Shown: positions 35,729 to 45,374, counted from the stretch's first letter. The stretch: 64,000 bases of DNA from Anaerolineales bacterium (GCA_019187665.1 JABARH010000014.1:94165-158164), one strand, 5' to 3'. Notes: generated by a model from the letters alone, not told the origin. Numbers and translations: made by a program.

Positions 35729-36853
35729 ATGAAATCCAAACAACTGACGTTCACCGTTCTTCTACTTCTGACGATCATCCTAGGGGCCTGCGGACCCTCG
35801 CCCGAGGAGATCGCCGCCATGACCGCTGCGGCCTGGACCCCGACTCCGAAGCCGACCAGCACTCCGCCACCGACACCGACCGCTACGCCATTGCCGTATG
35901 ATCTTACGGTCAAGGTGACGGATGAGGCGGGGAATCCCATCGCGGGGGCGCTGGCGTTCTTCCCCATGTCCGGCAGCGACGAACCCGTCGCGGCGGACGC
36001 GTCCGGTCAAGCCGTGTGGAGCAACCTCGGAGGTCCGGCCGGAACCGTGACCGTTCTTGCGCAGGGATATTTCAGCGGCGAGCAGTCGTTCAACCTGAAT
36101 CGTGGACCGAACGAGATCGTCTTGAAACTGGAACGCGACCCGTTCGGACTGCTTCCCTCGGATGCGTGCGGCGCGGGCGAGTCTCTGCTCTATGTTGAAG
36201 ATTATCAGGATGGCGAGGCGCAGAATTGGCTGTATCACGGTAGTAACAACGCCAGCATCTATGTCGGCCCGGCGGCAGATGATGCGGCGAATTCCGTGTG
36301 GACGATTGATGCCACAAAAATCACCGATTACAACGACGCCTGGCTGGGCTCCAATTACGCGCAGAATAACATGGGAGGCGCCCCGGGTTTGTTCGGCGAT
36401 TCCGTCTGGCGCATGAAGTTCATGGTGAGCCGTCCCACTGCGCCGCAGTTCTCGTGGAATTCGTTCGGCCCGTTGACTTTTGGCGGAATGGAGTTGATCC
36501 GCGCTACCTATAACTTCAATCTGGCGGGAGGGCAAGCTCAGGTTTATCTCAACCGCACACTATTCGATAATGCCGACCAGATTGCCTCGGACAAGTTTGT
36601 GAAGTCTGGAAGGTTCAAGCAACTCGAGATGACATGGCATTACGCGGAACTCTCTGTGTTCCAGGGCAACGTTCAAATGTGGCTGGACGGTAAACCCGTG
36701 ATTGACTTCACCGACCCCGAGCCGCTTCCCGAAAAGACCCTCGGAATCTGGATCGGCCCGTTCACCGACAAGTCCCTGACCGTGATGTACTTCGATGACA
36801 TCCGTGTGTGCGGGTTGAGCGCGCCGTTCGCGTCCACGTACGTTGCGCCGTAG
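35729..36853 (+). CDS. Lipoprotein with a carbohydrate-binding-like C-terminus
   Basis: A 374-residue exported protein. A lipoprotein signal (LLLLTIILGACGP, lipobox LGAC) is followed by a Thr/Pro linker (PTPKPTSTPPPTPTATPLP), a carboxypeptidase-regulatory-like beta domain (VKVTDEAGNPIAGALAFF), and a concanavalin-like C-terminal domain ending in MYFDDIRVCG. AAAGGAGG precedes the ATG. It is likely a surface protein that binds polymers; the ligand is unknown. Its leader resembles that of the lipoprotein at 37338. Confidence 0.75.
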   Translation: MKSKQLTFTVLLLLTIILGACGPSPEEIAAMTAAAWTPTPKPTSTPPPTPTATPLPYDLTVKVTDEAGNPIAGALAFFPMSGSDEPVAADASGQAVWSNLGGPAGTVTVLAQGYFSGEQSFNLNRGPNEIVLKLERDPFGLLPSDACGAGESLLYVEDYQDGEAQNWLYHGSNNASIYVGPAADDAANSVWTIDATKITDYNDAWLGSNYAQNNMGGAPGLFGDSVWRMKFMVSRPTAPQFSWNSFGPLTFGGMELIRATYNFNLAGGQAQVYLNRTLFDNADQIASDKFVKSGRFKQLEMTWHYAELSVFQGNVQMWLDGKPVIDFTDPEPLPEKTLGIWIGPFTDKSLTVMYFDDIRVCGLSAPFASTYVAP

Positions 36854-36877
36854 TTGAGATTTGCCCCGGTTCATCTC

Positions 36878-37084
36878 ATGCAACCCGAAAGGCAAAACCC
36901 CTTCACCTTCATCGTCCGCTTGTGGCGGGAGAAAAGCGACGACGAATCCATCTGGCGCGGATCGGTGGAGCGCGTCCAAAGCGGGGAGCGGGCCTACTTT
37001 CAGGGCATGGCGAAAATCAAAGATGCAATTGTCCGCATGTTGGGGGACTCATCCCGCGAGGAGGATGACAACTCGGAAACATGA
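36878..37084 (+). CDS. Small conserved-type protein, function unknown
   Basis: A 68-residue protein. FTFIVRLWREKSDDESIWRG, SVERVQSGERAYFQGMAKIK and DAIVRML have the look of a small family in which an R-x-W-x-E strand is followed by W-R-G and a V-x-S-G-E-R motif. No function is known to me. ATG at 36878 is favoured over a TTG at 36854, which would add eight residues. Confidence 0.5.
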   Translation: MQPERQNPFTFIVRLWREKSDDESIWRGSVERVQSGERAYFQGMAKIKDAIVRMLGDSSREEDDNSET

Positions 37085-37104
37085 AGTGCGGATTCCCAAC
37101 GGGG

Positions 37105-37143
37105 AAAGAATCAGGCGGCAGGTAACCTGCCGCCTGATTCTTT
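37105..37143. terminator. Long perfect hairpin, probable terminator
   Basis: Nineteen paired bases on each side of a single A: AAAGAATCAGGCGGCAGGT (37105-37123) and its complement (37125-37143). It lies 20 bases after the preceding stop. The 3' T-run is short (TTT), so efficiency on the plus strand is uncertain. Confidence 0.6.
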
Positions 37144-37179
37144 GCGAACCCAGACTGTTTTGTGAGAGAATAAGATTAT

Positions 37180-37309
37180 CAGGACGTACGCAAAACCTTG
37201 CGTAGGGCGCGCCGAAGGTCTAACGCGCCTGCTGGCGTTACGCCTGCCTGATTTGCCTGGCAGATCACGGGCGGCGCCAGGGGAGAACGCCAATTATGCG
37301 TAAGTTCTG
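37180..37309. mobile_element. MITE-like element, copy 2 (long form)
   Basis: A 130-bp element with ends CAGGACGTACGCA and TGCGTAAGTTCTG, flanked by a 5-bp target duplication ATTAT (37175-37179 and 37310-37314). It contains GGCGTTACGCCTGCCTGATT-type sequence absent from copy 1. It lies between the hairpin at 37105 and the lipoprotein gene at 37338. Confidence 0.9.
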
Positions 37310-37337
37310 ATTATATTGGATGCCAAAGGAGACTGAC

Positions 37338-39272
37338 ATGAAACCCAGCGTACTGGTATCTCTTGGTTTGATCGTGACCCTGTTACTGAGCGCGTGCGCG
37401 GGCGCGCCTACAACCGAAGCGCCCCCGACCCTCGCGCCCAGCGCGACGCCGCAACCGACCGTAACTCCCATTCCGCCCAGCCCGACCATTACATCCACCG
37501 CAACCCCGCGTGTGACCAACATCGTCATTGATGGGAATTCCGGTGATTGGGGTAACTACGAAGCGCTCGCCTACGATCCGTCCGGTGATGCCCCTCAAGG
37601 GAGCCCGGATATCGAGGAGGTGCGGGCAGTAATCAACGATCAATATGTTTATCTTTTCATCAAATTAGTTGATCCTGCTGTAACCGGGAAATTCGATCTG
37701 GGTTTTGAAACGAACAGTAAACCGCCGGACTATTTTGTGACCGTCTGGCCCCGCGAAGGGAGAAATGTGTTTGCGGCTGGTATTGGCGGCAGCGCTGAGC
37801 CGAATGACGCCATTGCAACGGCGCAAGGCGATGTGGTCGAGGTGAGATTTCCTCGCGCCCTTGTGGAAAACAAACGCATCAGCAGTTTCAATATTCAAAT
37901 TGACCTCGGCGGCTCGGTTGGCGACGATATGTTTGAAATCAGGGCCCGCGCGCTCGGTGAGATCGAACCAACTCCGCTTCCGGGTTCTCAGCCCAAGCCG
38001 GAACCGTCCCGCGTCGAATTCGCCGCCGAGGATGGACACGCGCTCGTCGGATATTTCTATCCCTCATGGAAATCGAACGCGCCGGTGGTTCTGCTTGTCC
38101 ATCAATATGGACTCGCGCAAGAGAATTGGGTGAAATTCGGTTTAGTGGACTGGCTCCAAAATTGGCCCCCCGATGGCGCGGCGCACGGTCTCTTCCCCGC
38201 CATGCCTGTTGACCAGTCGTTCGCCGTCTTCACGCTTGACCTGCGCGGCTTCGGCGAAAGCGGACCTGCCATTCCAAATAATTTATCGGATGAAGAATTT
38301 AATCAATGGGGCGCAGGCTGGGTCATGGACGTGAAAGCCGCAGTGGAACAGGTCAAATCCATGCCGGACGTGGATGCGAATCGAATCGCCATCATCGGCG
38401 CGAACAACGGCGCGGACGCGTCGGTTGCGGCGTGCGGGGATTGTCTCGGCGTGCTCGCCCTCTCCGCCGGAAGTTATGCCGGGTTGGATACCAAAACCAA
38501 CGCGGAAAAACTTGACGCGGAGGGCAAAGTGGTCTGGTGCTTTTCCACGGAAAAATCTGCCGGGTCAGATGTCGCCACATGCAGTTCGCTTGCGGGAAGC
38601 CAAATCAAGTGGATCAACTTCCCCGGCGATGGGCGCGGCATGCAACTCATCCGTGACGACAAAGCACCGGAGGAAATTGGTCAAAGCATCCTCGATTTTC
38701 TCGCTGTGGTGTCCAGTAACGTTTCAGCTATCGCGCAGAAACCAGCTGACACCTCCACTTCTGCCTGTTTCGCGAACGAAACCCAACTCTTCGCCAGTGA
38801 CTTTGAATCCGGCACGAATGGCTGGGAATTCAACCCGCCTTCCGCATGGACTGTCGTCGCCGATGGCGGCTCGAAGGTCTTGCAGGGAAGCGGGCATGTC
38901 CATGCGAATCACCCCGAATCCTGGGCGAATGTCATCTGGCGGCTAAAGGTAAAAATCGAAAAAGGGCGCGCGCATCTGAACTTTCACTGGGACGGTGATC
39001 AACGCTATTTGATCTCCTTTGCTGCCAATTGGACTCAAGCAATGAAATTCCCTGGAGGTGAGATGTTGAAGCAGGTTGACCTTACTCACGCCACAGGCCA
39101 ATGGCATGTGGTCGAGATCAGCCTGTTGAATGGCAGGTTGAAGGTCAGCACAAACGGCGTTCAGGAAGTTGATCATGCCGAGTCCGCTCCATTGGGCGCG
39201 GGCGGAATTTGGCTGGAGGTTTTGGAAGACAGCGTTGTTCAATTCGATGATATCCACATCTGTCAACCGTGA
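37338..39272 (+). CDS. Large lipoprotein with alpha/beta-hydrolase-like domain
   Basis: A 645-residue exported protein. Lipoprotein signal (VTLLLSACAGAP), Thr/Pro linker, then a CBM9/DOMON-like domain (IVIDGNSGDWGNYEAL, which marks this class). Next comes an alpha/beta-hydrolase-like domain (PVVLLVHQYGLAQENW, FTLDLRGFGESGP) in which the nucleophile elbow reads IIGANNGADA, with Asn in place of the usual Ser or Cys, so it may be inactive. The C-terminal region is concanavalin-like (FASDFESGTNGWEF, FDDIHICQP). AAAGGAG precedes ATG 37338. Exported surface or envelope protein by inference. Confidence 0.72.
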   Translation: MKPSVLVSLGLIVTLLLSACAGAPTTEAPPTLAPSATPQPTVTPIPPSPTITSTATPRVTNIVIDGNSGDWGNYEALAYDPSGDAPQGSPDIEEVRAVINDQYVYLFIKLVDPAVTGKFDLGFETNSKPPDYFVTVWPREGRNVFAAGIGGSAEPNDAIATAQGDVVEVRFPRALVENKRISSFNIQIDLGGSVGDDMFEIRARALGEIEPTPLPGSQPKPEPSRVEFAAEDGHALVGYFYPSWKSNAPVVLLVHQYGLAQENWVKFGLVDWLQNWPPDGAAHGLFPAMPVDQSFAVFTLDLRGFGESGPAIPNNLSDEEFNQWGAGWVMDVKAAVEQVKSMPDVDANRIAIIGANNGADASVAACGDCLGVLALSAGSYAGLDTKTNAEKLDAEGKVVWCFSTEKSAGSDVATCSSLAGSQIKWINFPGDGRGMQLIRDDKAPEEIGQSILDFLAVVSSNVSAIAQKPADTSTSACFANETQLFASDFESGTNGWEFNPPSAWTVVADGGSKVLQGSGHVHANHPESWANVIWRLKVKIEKGRAHLNFHWDGDQRYLISFAANWTQAMKFPGGEMLKQVDLTHATGQWHVVEISLLNGRLKVSTNGVQEVDHAESAPLGAGGIWLEVLEDSVVQFDDIHICQP

Positions 39273-39273
39273 C

Positions 39274-39306
39274 AAAAAAATCGGGCGGCCCTAGTTGCCG
39301 CCCGAT
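39274..39306 (-). terminator. Terminator hairpin overlapping a stop codon
   Basis: ATCGGGCGGC (39280-39289) and GCCGCCCGAT (39297-39306) enclose the stop codon of the sensor kinase (39291-39293); the minus-strand 3' side has a seven-base U-run. It also lies just after the lipoprotein stop and may serve both converging genes. Confidence 0.75.
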
Positions 39307-41597
39307 CCGTTTTCACTGCCGATGGTAAATTGCACGGGCCTGCCGACGGGGAAGGTGTCGCTGGGTTCCACTTTAGGCAGGGGCAGCAGGATGTTGAATT
39401 TACTGCCGGGGAAATTTTTCTCATCGTGGCCGGGGCTTTCCACCCAAACGCGCCCGCCGTGCGCCTCCACGATGCCTCGGGTGAGCGCCAGGCCCAGCCC
39501 CACTCCGCCGCCCTGAAAACGAAGTTTGCTGGTGGAGTGTTTTCCCAGGTCGCTGTTCTGGTAGAACTTGGTGAAGATCAGTTCCTTGAATTCCGGGTCC
39601 ACGCCTACGCCCGTGTCGCTGACCGTGAGAACCAGCCCGCCGTTGGGCAGTTCCTGTCCGTATGGCGGGACGGCCTTGCCCATGACCGCGATGGAACCGT
39701 TGTCCGGCGTGAACTTGATGGCATTGTTGAGCAGGTGCGCGAACGCTTTCTTGAGGATACTCGGGTCGGCCTTGACGGTGGGCAGGGCCGGCATATCCAC
39801 GATCAGGTTTTGCCTGCGTGCCGCGACCGATTTTTGCAGGCTGTGACCGACCTCGCTGATCAGCGCGGCCGCGTCCACCTTTTGCCAGTGGATCTGCAAT
39901 GCGCGCGCATCAATCTGCGCGATGTCGAAGAGCGAGTCCATGATCTCGTGCAGGCGCAGCGTGCTTTTGTGGAGCGACTTGACGATGTGTTTCAGGTTTT
40001 CGTCGAGCGCGTCATCCTCGATCAGCATTTCCGTGTAGCCGCGCATCACGGTCAGGGGCGTGCGGAGCTCGTGCGAGGCGATGCTGATGAAATCGGTCTT
40101 GGTCTGATCGAGGCGCGCCAGGTCGCGATTGGCTTTGTCCAGGTCGCGATAGGCGCGGCGGTTCTCGCTGTTCAATTTCATCAGGTTTTCCACCAGTCGC
40201 GCGTTTTCCAATGCGACGGCGGTTTGATTTGCCAGCGCGCTGACTGTGACGAGGTCATCTTCGGTGAAGCGATTGCCCGAAAGTTTCTGTCCGAGAGCCA
40301 GCATGCCGATCCAGCGGCGGTTGGTGAAGATCGGCGCGTACACGTCCGCGTCGAGGCGCGCGAACCACTGACGCTCGGAGGAGGTCAAGCCTCGAAACGA
40401 AGAGAGCAGGTCCAGGTCATATTGCAGGAGCGGTTTCATTTCCAGCAGGAAGTGTGAGACGACCGGCGCGTGTTCGCCGAGCGTGATGGATAACGATTCT
40501 GTGTCGTCCCCCACGCGGGCGGGGCGCAGGCGGAAGAGGCGCGCGCCGTCCTCGCCGGTTTCGTTGTCCACGAGGAAGAGGAATCCGCGTTGCAGTTGCA
40601 TCGACTCAATGATCAGTCCCACCGCCACGCTCGCCAGTTTTTGCATGTCGAGAATGTTGCTGATGGCCTCGCTATATTGATGGAGCGTACGGCCCGCGTT
40701 CGTGCGGTCAATGCGCAACATGCGGTCCACGAAGCGCTGCACCAGTCCCAACAGCGGCGTGGCGAGAATGGCCAGCACGATGACCGTTGCCGCGCCGCTG
40801 GTCACCGGGTTGTAATTGGACAGAGACTGAAACAGCGGCTGAATACCGAGCGCGATGGCCAGGTAGACACCGACGAGCAACAGGGCTGTGACGAAGTAGA
40901 TCAGCGCGCGGCGCATGATCAGGCGCGCGTCCGGCAGGTTGTGCGTCAGCGACACATAGCCCATCAACAGCGTCGCGGCCAGGCGCAAGGGTTGCCCCGG
41001 CACCGGCAGCCCGCCCAGGATGAACAGGTCGTTCGCGACGACGAGGAAGGTGATCGGCAGAAAATACGAAAGGCGGTTGCGGTGCATCGGCTGGCGCTGT
41101 TGCCGCAACGCTCCCAGTATGTTGGCAATCACGCCGATCATAAAGATCACCCAGCCCAAAATGGCCCAGCCGAGCGAGAGCCCGTCGCGCGGCAACATCA
41201 TCTGTCCATTCGACCAGAGGATATCCGGCAGGGCGAGCAGGTTCGTGTCCACCATCAAAAGACCTGCCGCCCAGACCACGCCAAAGACCATCCAGGACCA
41301 ACTTTCGAGGCGGACAAAGGCGCGCACGATCATGATCAGGAGCAGCGCCAGAAAGAACGCGCCGAAAACCTGTACGCTCTGTATCCCCCGCACGGTCACC
41401 GATGGCAGCCAGCCCGCGCGCCAGGCGGCCTCCGTAAAGTGCAACGCCAGCGCCACGAACGCGAAGACGGTCAACAGCGCCGCGATCATTTCCTGTCCCG
41501 CGCGGCGCCGCACCGCGTTCACCAATACGAACGCATACGCGGCGGCTTCCAGCATCATCAGGATGAAGACAATGTGTTCAACAGTTAAGGCAGACAT
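39291..41597 (-). CDS. Membrane sensor histidine kinase
   Basis: A 768-residue kinase. About eight membrane helices occupy residues 1-290, followed by a GAF domain (about 315-460; SVAVGLIIESMQLQRGFLFLVDNE), a coiled coil, the phosphoacceptor domain with ISIASHELRTPLTVMRGYTEM, and an HATPase domain with NNAIKFTPDNGSIAVMG and DTGVGVDPEFKEL. The catalytic domain is complete through GLGLALTRGIVEAHGG. The membrane part suggests sensing of a membrane-associated signal. No response regulator gene is adjacent, so its partner is elsewhere. Confidence 0.9.
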   Translation of the reverse strand: MSALTVEHIVFILMMLEAAAYAFVLVNAVRRRAGQEMIAALLTVFAFVALALHFTEAAWRAGWLPSVTVRGIQSVQVFGAFFLALLLIMIVRAFVRLESWSWMVFGVVWAAGLLMVDTNLLALPDILWSNGQMMLPRDGLSLGWAILGWVIFMIGVIANILGALRQQRQPMHRNRLSYFLPITFLVVANDLFILGGLPVPGQPLRLAATLLMGYVSLTHNLPDARLIMRRALIYFVTALLLVGVYLAIALGIQPLFQSLSNYNPVTSGAATVIVLAILATPLLGLVQRFVDRMLRIDRTNAGRTLHQYSEAISNILDMQKLASVAVGLIIESMQLQRGFLFLVDNETGEDGARLFRLRPARVGDDTESLSITLGEHAPVVSHFLLEMKPLLQYDLDLLSSFRGLTSSERQWFARLDADVYAPIFTNRRWIGMLALGQKLSGNRFTEDDLVTVSALANQTAVALENARLVENLMKLNSENRRAYRDLDKANRDLARLDQTKTDFISIASHELRTPLTVMRGYTEMLIEDDALDENLKHIVKSLHKSTLRLHEIMDSLFDIAQIDARALQIHWQKVDAAALISEVGHSLQKSVAARRQNLIVDMPALPTVKADPSILKKAFAHLLNNAIKFTPDNGSIAVMGKAVPPYGQELPNGGLVLTVSDTGVGVDPEFKELIFTKFYQNSDLGKHSTSKLRFQGGGVGLGLALTRGIVEAHGGRVWVESPGHDEKNFPGSKFNILLPLPKVEPSDTFPVGRPVQFTIGSENGSGGN

Positions 41598-41654
41598 GCA
41601 GGAATAAAGTATAACCGAATCCCCGCCGAAACTGCTTTGCGGTATTATTAGGAC

Positions 41655-44414
41655 ATGGATTCAGGCTGCCTCTCCCGCCAGGCGCGCGACCGTTTCGCGC
41701 TCGAGCGTTTACGATTCGAGAACATTGCCGCCGCGCGAAACATTGCCGCGCAGATGAATGTTTCCGCAGGCGACCTCTACGCGCTGGGGTTGATTGACGA
41801 AGCCCTGCGGATGCTGTTGACGCGCCGCGCCGCGCCCGCGCAATTTAACCGCGCCGCCTCCTTCCTCGACGGGAAACTGGGCGCGCCTCGCGTGCGTGAG
41901 ACTCAGGCGGCGTTTGTCTTCGCGTTCCCGACCGCGCCGATCTATCGCGGAGAAATCAGCCCGCAGGAATTTTTGAGCCGCGAAGAATGGACGGAGGCGC
42001 AGGGCATGGAACAGGAAGAACAGCCTGCAAGGCTGCGCGGCGACGCGCGCAGCCTTGAGGAAATGCTGCTCGTGAACCTGCACAACACCAATCCGGCCGC
42101 GCGGCCGTTGGTCGAACTCTTCGACGACGCGCCCCTCGATAAAACCGCATATTCAAAAATCATCCAAAACCTCGACGATTACTTTCGCCGAATATCGAAT
42201 AACGAATCTTCGGCTTCAGGCGAGTCGCTGATAGACATCCTGCGCGCGCCCGCGCTGGCTTCGCCGCATTCACTTGAAGGGCAGTTGGAATTCATCATCC
42301 AAAAATGGGGGACAGTTTTAGGCGGGGAATTTGTTGCGCGGCTTTTGCGCGCGATCGATTTTGTGCGCGAAGACACGATGCGCGCGCGGGGACATTCCGA
42401 TTTCAAACCGACCGCCGAGGTCCCAGGGTATGCAGGCTATTCCGAACATGAACGATACAGCCCCGACAAAGAATGGATGCCGCGACTCGTTTTGATCGCC
42501 AAGAATGCCTACGTCTGGCTCGACCAACTTTCGAAAAAATATCAGCGCGACATTTCCCATCTCGACCAAGTCCCTGATGAAGAACTTGATATCCTCGCGC
42601 GGCGTGGATTTACAGGCTTGTGGCTGATCGGTTTATGGGAGCGCAGCCACGCTTCGCAGAAAATCAAACAGCGCATGGGACAGCCCGACGCGGTCGCTTC
42701 GGCGTATTCGCTGAAGAGTTACGACATTGCGGGCGATCTCGGCGGCTGGGGCGCGCTGGAGAATCTGCGTTGGCGCGCCTGGCAGAGGGGCATTCGCCTC
42801 TCCGCGGACATGGTTCCCAATCACATGGGTATTGACTCGAACTGGGTCATCGAACATCCCGATTGGTTCCTCTCGGTTGATGCCCCTCCTTATCCTTCGT
42901 ATTCCTTCCACTCCGAAAATCTCTCCGAAGATTCCCGCGCTGGCATTTTCCTCGAAGACCACTACTACAACCACTCCGACGCCGCCGTCGTCTTCCGACG
43001 AGTAGACTATCAGACTAGCGACCATAAGACTACCTACATTTATCACGGCAACGACGGCACATCCTTCCCGTGGAATGACACCGCGCAACTCAACTATCTC
43101 AAGGCCGAAGTGCGCGAGGCCGTCATTCAAACCATCCTGCACGTGGCGCGCAACTTCCCGATCATCCGCTTCGACGCGGCGATGACGCTGGCGAAGAAGC
43201 ACATCCAGCGCTTGTGGTTCCCCGAACCCGGCGCGGGCGGCGCGATCCCCTCGCGGGCGGAGCGCGGCCTGACCAGGTCCGAGTTTGAAGCGGCGTTGCC
43301 CGAGGAATTCTGGCGCGAGGTCGTAGACCGCGTCGCGGCGGAAGTCCCCGATACGCTGCTGCTCGCCGAGGCGTTCTGGCTGATGGAGGGATACTTCGTC
43401 CGCACGCTGGGCATGCACCGCGTCTACAACTCGGCGTTCATGCACATGCTGAGGGACGAGGATAACGCCAAGTATCGCATGGCGATCAAGAACACACTGG
43501 AGTTCGACGCGCGCATTTTGCAGAGATATGTCAACTTCATGAACAACCCCGACGAGAAGACCGCCGTCGAGCAGTTCGGCAAAGCGGACAAATATTTCGG
43601 CGTGTGCGTTCTGCTCGCGACCCTGCCCGGACTGCCGATGTTCGGGCATGGACAGATCGAGGGCTTCCACGAAAAATATGGGATGGAGTATCGCCGCGCC
43701 AAATGGGACGAGACGCCCGACGAGGGCTTCGTCCGCTACCACGAGCAGATCATCTCGCCGCTGCTCCATCGCCGCCGCGTCTTCGCGGGCGTGGACAATT
43801 TTTATTTGTATGACTTGTTTACGCCGAGTGGAGACGTGGATGAAAATGTGTTTGCGTATTCAAATGTGACCAGCGGATATGAAGCGGATGAACGGATGGG
43901 GGAGCGCGGATTGATTATTTACCATAATAAATTTGCGGACACGCGCGGGTGGATCAAAACGTCTGCGGCGTATCTTGAAGACGGGCGCCTCCGCAAAAAA
44001 ACTCTTGCTGACGCCCTCGACCTACCGAATGGGGTAAACGACTACGTGACCTTCCGCGACTATGTGACCAATCTGGAATACATCCGCTCGTGCAGAGAGG
44101 TCCGCGAGCAGGGATTGTATGTGGAGCTGGGCGCGTACAAGTGTCATGCGTTTTTGGATTGGCGATTTGTGGAGGGGAGAGAGTGGCGCGAAATTTATTT
44201 CGCCTTGAACGGAGCGGGAGTGACCTCTTTGCAGGAGAAATTGAATGAGATATTGAAGGCCAGGGAGGAAGCGAAGACCGAATCTGCTGGAGTGAAAACC
44301 ATCAAGAGGAAAACAAAAAAGACGGCGGCGAAGAAATCCGCCGTGAAAAAAGAGAGCGGGGAGAAACCCGCGTCAAAAAAGAAACCCGTTTCGGGAAAAC
44401 CAAAAAACCGCTAA
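41655..44414 (+). CDS. GH13-family alpha-amylase-like enzyme with Lys-rich tail
   Basis: A 919-residue alpha-amylase superfamily protein. The TIM barrel lies at about 310-690. Catalytic residues are Asp507 (IIRFDAAMTL, nucleophile) and Glu572 (LLLAEAFWLMEG, acid/base); MVPNHMGID and the F-G-H-G-Q-I-E-G segment are the other conserved regions. The N-terminal ~300 residues are not recognised. The last ~50 residues are a histone-H1-like Lys/Ala tail (KRKTKKTAAKKSAVKKES). Residues 176-184 (FRRISNNESS) are encoded by CGAATAT heptamers also seen in copA. No signal peptide, so cytoplasmic glycogen or maltodextrin metabolism is likely. Confidence 0.85.
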   Translation: MDSGCLSRQARDRFALERLRFENIAAARNIAAQMNVSAGDLYALGLIDEALRMLLTRRAAPAQFNRAASFLDGKLGAPRVRETQAAFVFAFPTAPIYRGEISPQEFLSREEWTEAQGMEQEEQPARLRGDARSLEEMLLVNLHNTNPAARPLVELFDDAPLDKTAYSKIIQNLDDYFRRISNNESSASGESLIDILRAPALASPHSLEGQLEFIIQKWGTVLGGEFVARLLRAIDFVREDTMRARGHSDFKPTAEVPGYAGYSEHERYSPDKEWMPRLVLIAKNAYVWLDQLSKKYQRDISHLDQVPDEELDILARRGFTGLWLIGLWERSHASQKIKQRMGQPDAVASAYSLKSYDIAGDLGGWGALENLRWRAWQRGIRLSADMVPNHMGIDSNWVIEHPDWFLSVDAPPYPSYSFHSENLSEDSRAGIFLEDHYYNHSDAAVVFRRVDYQTSDHKTTYIYHGNDGTSFPWNDTAQLNYLKAEVREAVIQTILHVARNFPIIRFDAAMTLAKKHIQRLWFPEPGAGGAIPSRAERGLTRSEFEAALPEEFWREVVDRVAAEVPDTLLLAEAFWLMEGYFVRTLGMHRVYNSAFMHMLRDEDNAKYRMAIKNTLEFDARILQRYVNFMNNPDEKTAVEQFGKADKYFGVCVLLATLPGLPMFGHGQIEGFHEKYGMEYRRAKWDETPDEGFVRYHEQIISPLLHRRRVFAGVDNFYLYDLFTPSGDVDENVFAYSNVTSGYEADERMGERGLIIYHNKFADTRGWIKTSAAYLEDGRLRKKTLADALDLPNGVNDYVTFRDYVTNLEYIRSCREVREQGLYVELGAYKCHAFLDWRFVEGREWREIYFALNGAGVTSLQEKLNEILKAREEAKTESAGVKTIKRKTKKTAAKKSAVKKESGEKPASKKKPVSGKPKNR
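42188..42210. repeat. Heptamer repeats inside the GH13 gene
   Basis: CGAATAT, CGAATAA, CGAATCT in tandem, encoding RISNNESS in a non-catalytic N-terminal region. The same heptamers occur in copA. Confidence 0.6.
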
Positions 44415-44486
44415 CCGCATGGCGCGCCGCCAACCCCTCCGCAGAGGGATGAATCCAGATTAAACCGAATGGTACAATCCTGCCCG

Positions 44487-45374
44487 ATGAAACTCAAACC
44501 CGCCGGGCGCGTCGCCATCTTAATGGTCTCCATCTTTGCGATCATCGCTCTCGTCCTGCTCGCCGCCGGACTGGAGTCGCTTCAATTCAACGACCCGGTC
44601 ATGTATGAACGCGAGCGCTCCGAGACCATCGCCGTAAACGTCGCCGCGCTGCTCGATCAGATCGCCTCTGTCTCGATGTGGAAGCACATTGTTTTTTGGG
44701 TTGGCATCTTCTTCATCGTCCTGCTTCTCACTGCGCTTCTCCCTCCCGAACTCCGAAAAAAATTATTATGGTCCATCGTCCGCCTGGCGCTGTTTGCCCT
44801 CGCGGTTTTTTATCTTGTCCAACATCGTCAAGCCTTCGGTATTTTAAGTTCCGAACAGGCGACCTTCAGCGAAGGCATCTCTGTCCCGTCAGCGGATACA
44901 GTCGCGGAGCCGCTCTTTGCTCCGCCGAACCTGCCGCCCATGCTGACCTATTTCATCAGCGTCGCGGTTCTGCTCGTGACGTTTGGCCTGCTCTGGTTTT
45001 TTGGAAAGAGGTTCGCCTCCATGCGGACTCGTCCCCAAGCCGACGCCGCCCTCGATGAGATTGCCTCCGCCGCGCGCCAATCGCTGGATGAACTGTCCGC
45101 CGGGGAAAAGTGGGAGGACGCCATCGTCCGCTGCTACGCGCGCATGAGCGACTCGGTCTCGCGCCGTCGCGGACTCCACCGCGACTCGGCCATGACCCCG
45201 GATGAATTCGCCTCTCACCTGACCCGCTCCGGGCTCCCGGCCGACCCGGTCCGGCGGCTGACGCGGCTCTTCGAATCTGTCCGCTACGGCGCGCGCTCGG
45301 CCGGTGACCGCGAACGCGACGAAGCCTCGGCCTGTCTCAGCGACATTCTGCGCTACTGCGGAGAACCTGCATGA
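44487..45374 (+). CDS. DUF4129 membrane protein
   Basis: A 295-residue protein with three membrane segments (ILMVSIFAIIALVLLAAGL, HIVFWVGIFFIVLLLTALL with the next, and MLTYFISVAVLLVTFGLLWFFG) and a C-terminal DUF4129 domain (EDAIVRCYARMSDSVSRRRG, DEFASHLTRSGLP, VRYGARSAGDRERDEA). It is typical of an operon with MoxR and DUF58 proteins. Start ATG at 44487. Its last bases overlap the next gene by four. Confidence 0.78.
   Translation: MKLKPAGRVAILMVSIFAIIALVLLAAGLESLQFNDPVMYERERSETIAVNVAALLDQIASVSMWKHIVFWVGIFFIVLLLTALLPPELRKKLLWSIVRLALFALAVFYLVQHRQAFGILSSEQATFSEGISVPSADTVAEPLFAPPNLPPMLTYFISVAVLLVTFGLLWFFGKRFASMRTRPQADAALDEIASAARQSLDELSAGEKWEDAIVRCYARMSDSVSRRRGLHRDSAMTPDEFASHLTRSGLPADPVRRLTRLFESVRYGARSAGDRERDEASACLSDILRYCGEPA

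Noticed and set aside
40590..41588. 332-codon plus-strand frame opposite the sensor kinase
   Set aside because: Composition typical of antisense GC-rich frames; no domain.
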